From positions 1-64,000 of the forward strand of contig NZ_JABFNS010000032.1 of NCBI RefSeq assembly GCF_013116825.1: a DNA stretch of 64,000 bases, written 5' to 3'. Both the position numbers and the translations under genes were made by a program. This stretch comes from Myxococcus xanthus. GTDB taxonomy: Bacteria > Myxococcota > Myxococcia > Myxococcales > Myxococcaceae. The first letter of the stretch is position 1; each line of letters opens with the position of its first letter. Below the pieces are notes generated by a model. It saw only the letters and a program-made list of their open reading frames with translations, ran no database searches and was not told the DNA's origin. Positions 46,786-54,786 of the stretch are shown here, piece by piece.

Positions 46786-47298
46786 CTACTCCGTGACGAC
46801 GAAGCTGGCGAGGACGGACGCGTACGTGCTGGAGCCGCTGGTGTACTGCCCTGGCAGCACGCAACGCAGGCTCACGTAGCCGTTGACGCCCGCGAACACC
46901 GACGGGAGGTTGATGGAGAAGGAGTTGTGGTTGGCCGTGTCCGCACCCCAGCTGGAGCACGCGGAGGACGAAGCCAGGGAGGAGCCGTCCTTCTCGGCCA
47001 CCGTCGCGGTGCAGCAGACGTTCTCCGTCAGGTGCGGGTCCAGCGCGGTGACGCTGACGGACAGCGATTCAGAGAAGGAGGGCGCGGCGATGTTGCGCTG
47101 AATCGGGCAGACGACCTCGAGCGTGTTCGCGTTGGAATTGAGGAGGCGGCCACTGCGGAAGACGGTCGGGTTGTGGAAGCCCGAGACCGACGTACAGAGC
47201 GCGCCCGAGTAGGTCGCGGTCCCCGCGAAGGCGGGCAGGGTGCTGAGCATCGCGAGCGCGGCAACGGACTTCGACACGAACGAAAGCGACTTCTTCAT
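46786..47298 (-). CDS. Small secreted protein
   Basis: A 170-aa protein with a clear Sec signal (MKKSLSFVSKSVAALAMLST, cleavage after AFA). The mature 145 residues are Ser/Thr/Asn-rich beta-type with five Cys (GALCTSVSG, LEVVCPIQR, ENVCCTATVAEKDG, SSSACSSWGA, SLRCVLPG). I recognise no family; a small disulfide-bonded extracellular beta protein. AGGAAGAG lies upstream of ATG 47298. It is the first gene after a strong sigma-54 promoter and is followed 5 nt later by the coiled-coil gene. Confidence 0.75.
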   Translation of the reverse strand: MKKSLSFVSKSVAALAMLSTLPAFAGTATYSGALCTSVSGFHNPTVFRSGRLLNSNANTLEVVCPIQRNIAAPSFSESLSVSVTALDPHLTENVCCTATVAEKDGSSLASSSACSSWGADTANHNSFSINLPSVFAGVNGYVSLRCVLPGQYTSGSSTYASVLASFVVTE

Positions 47299-47375
47299 GG
47301 AGCTCTTCCTGGCTGCACGCCCTCGTCGCGGCACCGCGTCATGCGGGCCGGCGGAGCGTGGCGAGCAGGGGAAGA

Positions 47376-47390
47376 GCAACCCGGATGCCA
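47376..47390 (-). promoter_or_regulatory. Sigma-54 promoter of the secreted-protein operon
   Basis: On the minus strand TGGCATCCGGGTTGC: GG-N10-GC with TGGCA and TTGC both perfect, 8 to 9 of 9 conserved positions. Transcription should begin near 47364, giving a 66-nt leader. This is the best sigma-54 match I found in the window. Confidence 0.8.
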
Positions 47391-47466
47391 GCCATTGCAC
47401 GGCGTCCGTGCCTGGGAGTCCATGGCAGGTGAAGCAGATGTTGCCGCGCCCGCGCCATTCCGGTGC

Positions 47467-47498
47467 GGCAAGGCTTGCCAACCCCGGCAGGACTTGCC
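47467..47498. promoter_or_regulatory. Pair of 13-bp palindromes upstream of the sigma-54 promoter
   Basis: GGCAAGGCTTGCC (47467-47479, perfect palindrome) and GGCAGGACTTGCC (47486-47498) are 19 bp apart, about 80-110 bp upstream of the -24 element. Same motif as at 40128-40227. Probable binding sites for a Fis-type activator. Confidence 0.65.
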
Positions 47499-47502
47499 GT
47501 TG

Positions 47503-49026
47503 CTACGGCGAGGTGGCGGGCAGTGTCGGGGCGGCGGGGGTGGGGGCCAGCCGATGGAGCGCCGGAGGTGACGCGCTCAGCGCCCCCACGTAGAGGCGGC
47601 CATGAAAGCCCTCCGCGAGCGGCTGCGGGAAGAGCCGCACCCCGGAGGCGACGTCGGGCTTCTGCCGGACCTCCTTCGTGGGACTGATGGCGAACACGTT
47701 GCACTCCACCGAGTCCCAGACGTTGAAGCGGCAGGAGAACTGCGTGCCTCGCGTGAAGCCCACGTCGAGCGCGCGCACCGACGGGAGGACCTGGGCCAGC
47801 CGCGCTCCCAGCGGCGCATAGTCGCTGTCCCAGTTCACGCCCGCCGTCCGCACGTGCGTGCCACCCGCGAGCACCAGCGTCCAGGCCTGGGCGCGTGTCT
47901 GCTGGTGGGCCAGCAGGTGCCGGGCCATCTCCGCCTCACGCTCGTTGCCCTGGGCCTTCTCGGCGTCGAAGGCCACCAGGGAGATGTCCTTGCCCGACGC
48001 GCGCAGCCGGCGTGCCTGTTCGATGAGCCAGAGCATGGCGCTGCTGCTGCGGCCGTCCTGATAGGTGCGCCGCCAGAAGGGGCTCTCGCTCATCAGGGTC
48101 TGGAGGTCCTGGGGCTGGCCTGCGCTCGCCAGGTAGCTCTCCAGCAGCGGCTGCTCGGAGGCGGGCAGCGACAGCGCCAGCGTCACCGGCAGGCCCTGGG
48201 CCGTGGCTTCGCAGAGCATCCGCAGCGCGGCCGCGGGCAACTCCCGCGTGCCCAGCGGGTCCGCCAGCAGCAGCACGTGCCCTGGCGCCATCAGCGGGCC
48301 GGCGCCGTCCACCGGGGTGCCACACTCCGGCGCCTGCTGCGCCTGCTCCGTCTGTCCTCCTTCTGGCGTCACGGAGCGGATGGGTACGGGCGCGTTGCTG
48401 CCCACCAGCTCCAGTGCGGGCACCATCTCCAGCCGCTGCAACAAGGTCCGCTCGATGTCCAGGTCGCGCACGCCGCGCACCATTCGCATGCGCTCCATGC
48501 CCGGCGCGTTCTTGAACGGGTCCTCCATGGGCACCGCCCGAGGGCCACTGGGACCGTTCGCGTAGGTGAAGGCGTCCCGCGTGGCGTCAAAGGGATGGGC
48601 ATCCAGCGCGGCGAACATGGCCGCCTCCCGCTTGCCCGCCGCCTGTGGCGGAATCTCTAGTTGGGTATCCATCTCGTTGTAGCTGAGCCGGAAGACGCGC
48701 ACGACGGTCTGCCGCGGCCCCAGCCGCTCGCCCTTGATGTAGTAGCGCTCGATGGTGCGCAGGCCCGGCGTGTTCTTTCCGGGCTCATGGGCCGAGGAGA
48801 ACATCTCCAGCCCGCCTTCCTTCTCCAGGACGTCGTAGCGCTGCTCTTCCAGGATGCGGCGCGCCACCATCATCGCGTCCTCGGCGGGGACGATGTACAC
48901 CAGCTCTTCTTCCGGCGTTTCGTACTCGCCCGTGTCCTCGTTGGCCGTAGCGCCGAAACCCCGGCTCAGCGTCGCGCAGCCAGCGCACATCAGGCCCAGT
49001 CCCATCAGCGCACCGTGAAGCCGCAT
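47503..49026 (-). CDS. Lipoprotein, ChaN/TIKI-like C-terminal fold suspected
   Basis: A 507-aa lipoprotein (lipobox MCAGC). GAGGAGG lies 5 nt before ATG 49026. The N-terminal part (about 40-130) resembles an outer-membrane assembly-type domain (YIVPAEDAMMVARRILEEQ). The C-terminal part (about 250-440) has the pattern of ChaN/TIKI/EreA-like proteins: VLLLADPLGTRELPAAALR, FWRRTYQDGRSSSAMLWLIE, DISLVAFDAE and WTLVLAGGTHVRT. No catalytic assignment is safe. The gene ends 5 nt from the palindrome pair of the next unit, and its own start is divergent from the permease gene. Confidence 0.7.
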   Translation of the reverse strand: MRLHGALMGLGLMCAGCATLSRGFGATANEDTGEYETPEEELVYIVPAEDAMMVARRILEEQRYDVLEKEGGLEMFSSAHEPGKNTPGLRTIERYYIKGERLGPRQTVVRVFRLSYNEMDTQLEIPPQAAGKREAAMFAALDAHPFDATRDAFTYANGPSGPRAVPMEDPFKNAPGMERMRMVRGVRDLDIERTLLQRLEMVPALELVGSNAPVPIRSVTPEGGQTEQAQQAPECGTPVDGAGPLMAPGHVLLLADPLGTRELPAAALRMLCEATAQGLPVTLALSLPASEQPLLESYLASAGQPQDLQTLMSESPFWRRTYQDGRSSSAMLWLIEQARRLRASGKDISLVAFDAEKAQGNEREAEMARHLLAHQQTRAQAWTLVLAGGTHVRTAGVNWDSDYAPLGARLAQVLPSVRALDVGFTRGTQFSCRFNVWDSVECNVFAISPTKEVRQKPDVASGVRLFPQPLAEGFHGRLYVGALSASPPALHRLAPTPAAPTLPATSP

Positions 49027-49157
49027 CGAACCCTCCTCAGAGTCTTGCTTCAGGCAAACGGCCTGGATGTCGGGCCGAAACGCTCGGCGCCCACAACCAT
49101 ATCGGGGGGCCACCGGGTGCATTGGTGTCCGGCGCTCAGGTGTAGTGAACTACCTCC

Positions 49158-50471
49158 GTGCCGGTTCCTTCCTCCGCATCCGCGTCGCGTCCGGTGGGGC
49201 CGTTCCAGCTCCTCTCGCTCGGCGTCAATGGCATCGTCGGCGTCGGCATCTTCTTCGCCCCGGCGGAGGTCGCCGCGCTGGCGCCGGGGGCCAGCGCCAT
49301 TGCCGCCTTCGCGCTCACCGGGCTCGCGTTGATACCGGTGGCGCTGGCCTTCGCCGTGCTGGGCCGGCGTTTCGACGAGGACGGCGGGCCCGTCCTCTTC
49401 GCGCGCGCGGCCTTTGGAGAGCGGGCGTCCTTCCTGGTGGGGTGGGTGGCCTACGTCAGCGCGTTCCTGAGCACCGCCGCGGTGGTGGCGGGCCTCTCCC
49501 AGGCGGTGGCGCCCTCCCTGGGGCTGGAGGGCGCCCTGGGGCAGTCGGTGCTCGCCTCCGTCCTCGTCACGGCGCTGGCGGGCGTGGTGGCGTCCGGCAT
49601 CCGCGTGTCGGCGGGGGCCTGGACGGCGCTCACCATCTTCAAGCTGCTGCCCCTGGCCGCGTTGCTGGTGGCGTTCCTGGCGCTGTCGGGGCCCCCTCCC
49701 GCCACGGCGGTGGCCGCGGGCCCGGCCGTGGACGTGTCGTGGCTGCGGGCGGGGTTGACGGTGATGTTCGCCTACCAGGGCTTCGAAATCGTCCCGGTGA
49801 TTGCGGGGCAGGTGCGCTCGTCGTCGCGCACCGTGCCGCTGGCCACGGTGGGCTCGCTGCTGGTGGCGGTGCTGCTGTACGTGGGCCTGGTGTGGGCGTG
49901 CGTGGCCGCGCTGCCGGAGCTGGCCTCACAGGCCGCGCCGCTGGCCGCAGCGGCGGGCGTGTGGGGCGGGCCCGGGCTCGAAGGGTGGGTGAAGGCAGGC
50001 ACCAGCGTGTCCGCGCTGGGCATCTGCCTGGGGATGATGGTGACGACGCCGCGCTACCTGTCCGCGCTGGCGTCGGGCTCGCACTCGCTGCTGGGCCTGG
50101 ACGGGATGTCCGCCGGAGGCGTGCCGGTGCGCGCGCTGGCTGTCACCTGGGCGCTGGTCCTGCTGTTCGTCAACCTGGGCGACCTGTCGGAGCTGTTCGC
50201 CCTCTCCAGCATCGCGGTGCTGATGCAGTACGGCGTCACCTCCGCGGCGCTGGCCGCGCTGGCCTGGCGGCGCGAGCGGGGGCTGCGTCCGCTTCACGCC
50301 TTGCTGGCGGTGCCCACGCTGGGGCTGGGCCTGACGTTGGTGGCCTTCGGCGCCAACCCGCGTGAAGGCGTCACCATGGCCCTCACCCTCATCGCTGGCG
50401 TGGTGCTGCTGCGGCTGTCGCGGCCCCGGGCTCCGGAGCCGTCAGCGGCGCTTCGCGGCGAGCCGCTGTAA
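49158..50471 (+). CDS. APC-superfamily amino acid permease
   Basis: A 437-aa transporter with about 12 membrane helices. TM1 has the APC signature FQLLSLGVNGIVGVGIFFAP, whose unwound Gly segment binds the substrate amino group. Further helices start at about 45, 90, 125 and 165 and continue through the C-terminus (VTMALTLIAGVVLLRL). The transported amino acid or amine is unknown. The start is GTG 49158; there is no good ATG before TM1. It is convergent with the glutamine synthetase gene, separated by a hairpin. Confidence 0.87.
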   Translation: MPVPSSASASRPVGPFQLLSLGVNGIVGVGIFFAPAEVAALAPGASAIAAFALTGLALIPVALAFAVLGRRFDEDGGPVLFARAAFGERASFLVGWVAYVSAFLSTAAVVAGLSQAVAPSLGLEGALGQSVLASVLVTALAGVVASGIRVSAGAWTALTIFKLLPLAALLVAFLALSGPPPATAVAAGPAVDVSWLRAGLTVMFAYQGFEIVPVIAGQVRSSSRTVPLATVGSLLVAVLLYVGLVWACVAALPELASQAAPLAAAAGVWGGPGLEGWVKAGTSVSALGICLGMMVTTPRYLSALASGSHSLLGLDGMSAGGVPVRALAVTWALVLLFVNLGDLSELFALSSIAVLMQYGVTSAALAALAWRRERGLRPLHALLAVPTLGLGLTLVAFGANPREGVTMALTLIAGVVLLRLSRPRAPEPSAALRGEPL

Positions 50472-50479
50472 CGGACGAA

Positions 50480-50514
50480 GCCGCCGCCTCCCCATGTCGC
50501 GGGAGGGCGGCGGC
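50480..50514. terminator. Strong GC hairpin between permease and glutamine synthetase genes
   Basis: GCCGCCGCC-TCCC (50480-50492) pairs with GGGA-GGGCGGCGGC (50501-50514), 13 bp with one bulge, 8-nt loop. It serves convergent genes, so is probably bidirectional; no long T run. Confidence 0.65.
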
Positions 50515-50545
50515 TCCTGAAGTCCGGCGGTGCGGACGTCCGTTC

Positions 50546-51985
50546 CTAGAACTGGTTCCAGAGGTACTGGTTGGTGACCTCGTGGTGGAACTTGACCTCC
50601 GAGTACTTCACACGGCTGCCCAGCTGCTTCGGGCTGCGCTCGGCCGTGGTCGTCTTGAGCTCGGCGAACTTGCTCTGCAGGCCCTCACCCAGGATGGACG
50701 CCACGAACTGGCTGCCCTTGAAGATGCGGATGGCGTCGAAGATGTTGTCCGGCAGGAAGCGGGTGCGGCTGCGCTTGGTCTCCGCGTCCTCCTGCGGCTG
50801 CGGGCCCTCCAGGCCGGTGCGCAGCAGGGTGTAGAGCACCAGGTACGGGTTGGAGTCCGGCGCCACCGAGCGGCACTCGATGCGCGCGCTGCGCTCGTTG
50901 CCGAAGGGGATGCGCACCATGGCACCGCGGTTGTTGGCGCTGGCCTTGATCTGGTTGGGGGCCTCGAAGTGCGGGTCCAGGCGGCGGTACGCGTTCACGC
51001 TGGAGTTGAGCGTGAGGCAGATGTCATTCGCGCTGGTGAGGATGCGGTCGATGAAGTCCCAGCCCATGGGGCTGAGGCCGTCCGGACCGTTCGGGTCGTG
51101 GAAGAGGTTCTTCCCGCCCTTGGACAGCGACAGGTTCATGTGCATGCCGTTGCCATTGACGCCCGTCACCGGCTTCGGGAGGAAGCTGGCGGTGCAGTCC
51201 AACTGCGCGGCCACCTGGCGGCTGAGCAGCTTGTAGAGCTGAATCTGGTCGGCCGCGATGAGGGCCTCGCTGTACGAGAAGTTTATCTCGAACTGGCTGG
51301 GCGCCACCTCGGGGTGGTCCTTCTCGTTCTGGAAGCCCATGGCGCGCTGGGCCTCGGCCACCTTGTCGATGAACGTGCGCAGCACGTCACCGGGCAGCGA
51401 GTGGTAGTAGCCGCCGGTGGAGATGAAGTCGAAGTGGCCCTTCTCGTGGAAGTGGTGCTCGGCGTCGCGGCCCTTGAAGAGGAAGCCCTCGATTTCAGGC
51501 GCCGCGTGAACCACCATGCCGTCTTTCTGGTACATCGACTCGGTGAGCTGCTTCAGCCTGCCACGCAGGTCGGACTGGTACTGCGTGCCGTCACGCTCGT
51601 GCACCTCGCTGAACACCAGCACCTTGCCCGGGCCGAAGATGTCCGAGGGCAGCCAATAGAAGGCGCTCCAGTCGATGTTCAGCCGCAGGTCGCTCTCCTG
51701 CTGCGCGGAGAAGCCCCGGATGGAGGAGCCGTCGAAGGTGAGGTTGTCGGCGCTCTTGATGAGGAACTTCTTGTCGTAGTCCAGCATGTGCAGCCGACCC
51801 TCGAGGTCGGTGAAGCACACGGTGACCGCCTTGATGGCGCGTTCCTTCGTCAGGTACTCGATGCGCTCGTCACGGAGCTTCTCCTGCGCGATGTGCTTGA
51901 GGCGCTGCTCCTTGACCTTGAGGTTGCGCTCCTCGAGCTCGTCGTAGGGAATCTCCAGGAACGTCCGTAGCCCCTTCGCGTCCAT
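50546..51985 (-). CDS. glnA: Glutamine synthetase
   Basis: A 479-aa type I glutamine synthetase that makes glutamine from glutamate, ammonia and ATP. Hallmarks: LTFDGSSIRGFS in the N-terminal beta-grasp, the Glu metal site VHAAPEIEGFLF, GVNGNGMHMNLSLSK (ATP/NH3 site), NRGAMVRIPFGNERSARIE and the Arg/Glu pair RIECRSVAPDSNPYL. The C-terminal adenylylation loop of enterobacterial enzymes (NLYDLP with the modified Tyr) is not present; the corresponding part reads LPDNIFDAIRIFKGSQF. Regulation is therefore likely to differ from the GlnE system. GGGAGG lies 9 nt before the ATG. Confidence 0.95.
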   Translation of the reverse strand: MDAKGLRTFLEIPYDELEERNLKVKEQRLKHIAQEKLRDERIEYLTKERAIKAVTVCFTDLEGRLHMLDYDKKFLIKSADNLTFDGSSIRGFSAQQESDLRLNIDWSAFYWLPSDIFGPGKVLVFSEVHERDGTQYQSDLRGRLKQLTESMYQKDGMVVHAAPEIEGFLFKGRDAEHHFHEKGHFDFISTGGYYHSLPGDVLRTFIDKVAEAQRAMGFQNEKDHPEVAPSQFEINFSYSEALIAADQIQLYKLLSRQVAAQLDCTASFLPKPVTGVNGNGMHMNLSLSKGGKNLFHDPNGPDGLSPMGWDFIDRILTSANDICLTLNSSVNAYRRLDPHFEAPNQIKASANNRGAMVRIPFGNERSARIECRSVAPDSNPYLVLYTLLRTGLEGPQPQEDAETKRSRTRFLPDNIFDAIRIFKGSQFVASILGEGLQSKFAELKTTTAERSPKQLGSRVKYSEVKFHHEVTNQYLWNQF

Positions 51986-52249
51986 TGTTCGTGCCTCCCA
52001 GGCCGGATTCTTCGCCGTCGGTGCGGCGGGATGAATCCGTGGGCCCAGGTATTTACATTTGCCGGGTTGAAATCAAGCCTAAATCTCGAGCGGCGGAACA
52101 TAAAATCTTGGCGATGAAACCTTTGGAGCCCGCTGGATGACATTCCCGCCTGCCAGGGGAGCCCTCGGGTGGATGGCCGGTGGGCACAGGGGCGGGCTTC
52201 CCGGTCGGCCCCAGGCAGGCGGGCGGATGTCGCGGAGTAGGATGTCCGC
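51986..52249. promoter_or_regulatory. Divergent promoter region upstream of glnA
   Basis: 264 bp between glnA (minus) and the hydrolase gene (plus). An AT-rich patch at 52045-52110 is unusual for this genome. On the minus strand it contains TTGATT and, 15 nt later, TAAATA, a possible but badly spaced sigma-70 promoter. I see no sigma-54 or NtrC-type site. Confidence 0.3.
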
Positions 52250-53056
52250 ATGAGCTCGATGTGGGTCCTGGAGACGCCCGCTCCCACCGCGGATGCGCGC
52301 ATGGCGTATGGCGGGGAGCCTCACCAGTTCGGGGACCTGCGAATGCCCGAAGGACTGGGGCCGCACCCGGTGGTGGTCGTCATCCATGGCGGCTTCTGGC
52401 GCGCGAAGTACGACCTGGAGCATGCCGGGCACCTGTGCGCGGACCTGACCCGGCGCGGCTTCGCGACGTGGAGCTTGGAGTACCGGCGCGTGGGGCACGA
52501 CGGCGGTGGCTGGCCCGGCACGCTGGAGGACGTGGCGCGTGGCGCTGACTTCCTGCGCGCGCTCGCACAGGCCCATGCGCTGGACCTCTCACGCGTCGTG
52601 GCGCTCGGTCACTCGGCGGGAGGGCACCTGGCGGCGTGGCTGGGGGCCCGGCACCGGCTGCGGCCCGGCGATGCGCTTTACAGTGCGGCGCCGTTGCCCC
52701 TGCATGGCGTGGTGTCGCTGGCGGGCGTCGTGGACCTGCCGCGCGCATTCTCGCACCGGCTGGGGGACGGCATCGTGGAGACGTTCCTGGGCGGCACGCC
52801 GTCCTCGGTGCCGGAGCGCTACCGCACCGCCTCGCCCGCGGGGCTCCAGCCGCTCGGGGTGCCACAGGTGCTCATCCACGGAGCGGAGGACGACACCGTG
52901 CCCGTGTCGATGAGCGAGGACTTCTGCGCGCGCGGCCGTGCGCTGGGAGACGACGTCCGCAGCGTCACGTTGCCGGGCGCGGGGCACTTCGAGGTCATCG
53001 ACCCGCGCTCGCGGGAGTGGCCCCACGTCGTGGCCGCGGTGCAGTCCTTGATGTGA
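52250..53056 (+). CDS. Alpha/beta hydrolase, candidate kynurenine formamidase
   Basis: A 268-aa soluble hydrolase. The oxyanion motif is VVVVIHGGFWRAKYDLEH, the nucleophile elbow ALGHSAGGHLAAWLG, an acid strand IHGAEDDTVPVSM, and the His is in PGAGHFEVIDP. The HGGFW plus GHSAG(G/A)HLA combination is that of the BD-FAE/AFMID branch, which includes N-formylkynurenine formamidase. The kynurenine operon lies about 1 kb further right and has no other formamidase, so this is a reasonable candidate; a general esterase is the alternative. AGGA lies 7 nt before ATG 52250. Confidence 0.8.
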   Translation: MSSMWVLETPAPTADARMAYGGEPHQFGDLRMPEGLGPHPVVVVIHGGFWRAKYDLEHAGHLCADLTRRGFATWSLEYRRVGHDGGGWPGTLEDVARGADFLRALAQAHALDLSRVVALGHSAGGHLAAWLGARHRLRPGDALYSAAPLPLHGVVSLAGVVDLPRAFSHRLGDGIVETFLGGTPSSVPERYRTASPAGLQPLGVPQVLIHGAEDDTVPVSMSEDFCARGRALGDDVRSVTLPGAGHFEVIDPRSREWPHVVAAVQSLM

Positions 53057-53110
53057 GGCTTTGCATGGGAGCGGTTGGGTTTACCTGAAGTTCACGGTAA
53101 GTGTGGGGGC

Positions 53111-54001
53111 GTGAGTATCGTCTATTTGCTGGTCTACATCCTTGGGAGCGCTTTGGTGACCATGGGCCTTTCCCGGGGCATCCAGGCCGTGTTCGAGGGC
53201 TCGCCGGTGGGCGCCGCGGTCCCAACGCTCCTCTATGGGGTCGGGGCCATCGGCCTCGCGGGGTTGTTGCATGCGCTGGCGATACGGCGGCAACTGAAGG
53301 AGGGAAAACCCAGTGTGATGCCGCAGATGAAGCGTCACCACATCTGGGGGTGCGCCGCCATGTGGGCCGGGCCCCTGCTCGCGGGATGGGTTCAGTTCGA
53401 GCTCTTCCGTGACCCCATCGTGATGTTCAGCCAGTCGACGTTGGTGGGCGGCATCCTGATGACGTTCGGTGTGTGCTCCCAGCTCATGGTGCGCTGGCGG
53501 ATGCCGTGGGTGGGGACGATGGTGACCGTGGCGCTCGTGGGCCTGCCGCTCGGGTGGCTGAGCAGCGACCTCCTCATCGCGCATTTCAATCATCACCTCA
53601 CCACCGTGGTGGTGCCGCTTCGGAAGGAGGTGGGCGGGGAGCCTCGACGCAGCGTGTACGAAAGGGACTTCCCGGACATGCCGCTCCTTCCGCGGGAGAG
53701 CTTTGATTCGCAGCTCGAGCTCCTGGCGGCGCTCTCCGAGGCCAAGGCGGTCAACTTCGACGAGGAAGTCGCGGCGGGCCGTATGCGGAAGCTCGACGAC
53801 GGCAGCTACGTCAGAGTCGCGTCGGACGGGGAGGAGAGCGTCGTGGAGGTCGCGGACATGAAGAAGCTCATGGAGGACGCGCGCGAGACCGATGCGCGGC
53901 GTGTCGCCGAGGCGCATGCCGCGGAAATGGCGGCGTGGGAGGAGGATTATCGCCGGCGCAAGCAGGGCGGCCGGTTGTTCACTCGGGCCGCCGCGGACTG
54001 A
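53111..54001 (+). CDS. Membrane protein of unknown function
   Basis: A 296-aa protein. The first 175 residues have four to five membrane helices (IVYLLVYILGSALVTMGLSR, VPTLLYGVGAIGLAGLLHAL, then HIWGCAAMWAGPLLAGW and VTVALVGLPLGWLSSDLL). The last 120 residues are soluble and charged (DSQLELLAALSEAKAVNFDE, MRKLDDGSYVRVASDGEES, a helical tail). No named domain recognised. GTG 53111 was chosen because GTGGGGGC lies right upstream and the longer frame begins with TTG. Confidence 0.68.
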   Translation: MSIVYLLVYILGSALVTMGLSRGIQAVFEGSPVGAAVPTLLYGVGAIGLAGLLHALAIRRQLKEGKPSVMPQMKRHHIWGCAAMWAGPLLAGWVQFELFRDPIVMFSQSTLVGGILMTFGVCSQLMVRWRMPWVGTMVTVALVGLPLGWLSSDLLIAHFNHHLTTVVVPLRKEVGGEPRRSVYERDFPDMPLLPRESFDSQLELLAALSEAKAVNFDEEVAAGRMRKLDDGSYVRVASDGEESVVEVADMKKLMEDARETDARRVAEAHAAEMAAWEEDYRRRKQGGRLFTRAAAD

Positions 54002-54048
54002 GCCGGGCCAGTCGAGGCGCCCGGCCAGGCCCGCGTCGTTGGACGCGC

Positions 54049-54786
54049 TCAGAAGCCTCGCTGCGCGCCGCCGTCCACCGCGATGGACTGCCCGGTGATG
54101 TAGGACGCCTGCTCGGAGGCGAGGAACGCCGTGAGCGCGGCCAGCTCCTCCGGGCGGCCCAGCCGCCGCGCGGGAATCTGCGGCGCCACCTTCTCGTCCG
54201 TCAGCCCGAGCTGCTGCATGCGCTCGGTGGCGTGGTAGCCCGGCAGCACCGCGTTCAGCGTGACGCCGTGCTGCGCCACCTCGTTGCTCACCGTCTTCAC
54301 CAACCCGAGCAGGCCCGCGCGCAGGCCGTTGGAGATGGTCAGGTTGTTCATCGCCTCGCGCGCCGCCAGCGACGTCACCAGGACGATGCGGCCCCACTGG
54401 CGCTCCTTCATCCCCGGGAGCACCGCCTGGATGCCATCCACCGCGGCCATCCACAGGCTCTGGAAGCCGAGCTGCCACTGCTCCGCCGTCAGGGATTCGA
54501 AGCCACCTGACGGTGGCCCGCCCGTGTTCACCACGAGGACATCCACGCCGCCCAGCTTCGCGGTGACAGTCTCCACCAGCGCCTTCGCGGCTTGGGGCTG
54601 CGTCAAATCGCACGGCACCGCGAGCGCCGCGCCCAGCTTCTTCGCGGCCTGCTCCAGCTTGTCGCCACCGCGCGAGCAGATGGCCACCGTGGCGCCTTCC
54701 TTCACCAGCGCCTCCGCGATGGCGTAGCCCAGCCCCGCGGACGCGCCCATCACCAGCGCGCGCCTACCCTTCAGTCCGAAATCCAT
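54049..54786 (-). CDS. Atypical short-chain dehydrogenase of the kynurenine operon
   Basis: A 245-aa classical-length SDR. The NAD(P) motif is LVMGASAGLGYAIAEAL and the catalytic Ser is probably in VLVTSLAAREAM. The YxxxK dyad is missing: the helix reads NNLTISNGLRAGLLGLVK, so Tyr is replaced and Lys is Leu. A subgroup of FabG-like SDRs shares this L-x-x-SN-x-x-R pattern, and its reaction is unknown. It overlaps kmo by 23 nt and is the last gene of the kynurenine operon, so its role may be tied to that pathway. Confidence 0.85.
   Translation of the reverse strand: MDFGLKGRRALVMGASAGLGYAIAEALVKEGATVAICSRGGDKLEQAAKKLGAALAVPCDLTQPQAAKALVETVTAKLGGVDVLVVNTGGPPSGGFESLTAEQWQLGFQSLWMAAVDGIQAVLPGMKERQWGRIVLVTSLAAREAMNNLTISNGLRAGLLGLVKTVSNEVAQHGVTLNAVLPGYHATERMQQLGLTDEKVAPQIPARRLGRPEELAALTAFLASEQASYITGQSIAVDGGAQRGF

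Noticed and set aside
52079..52576. 165-codon minus-strand frame upstream of glnA
   Set aside because: Mostly antisense to the alpha/beta hydrolase, which has complete catalytic motifs; no domain in the translation.
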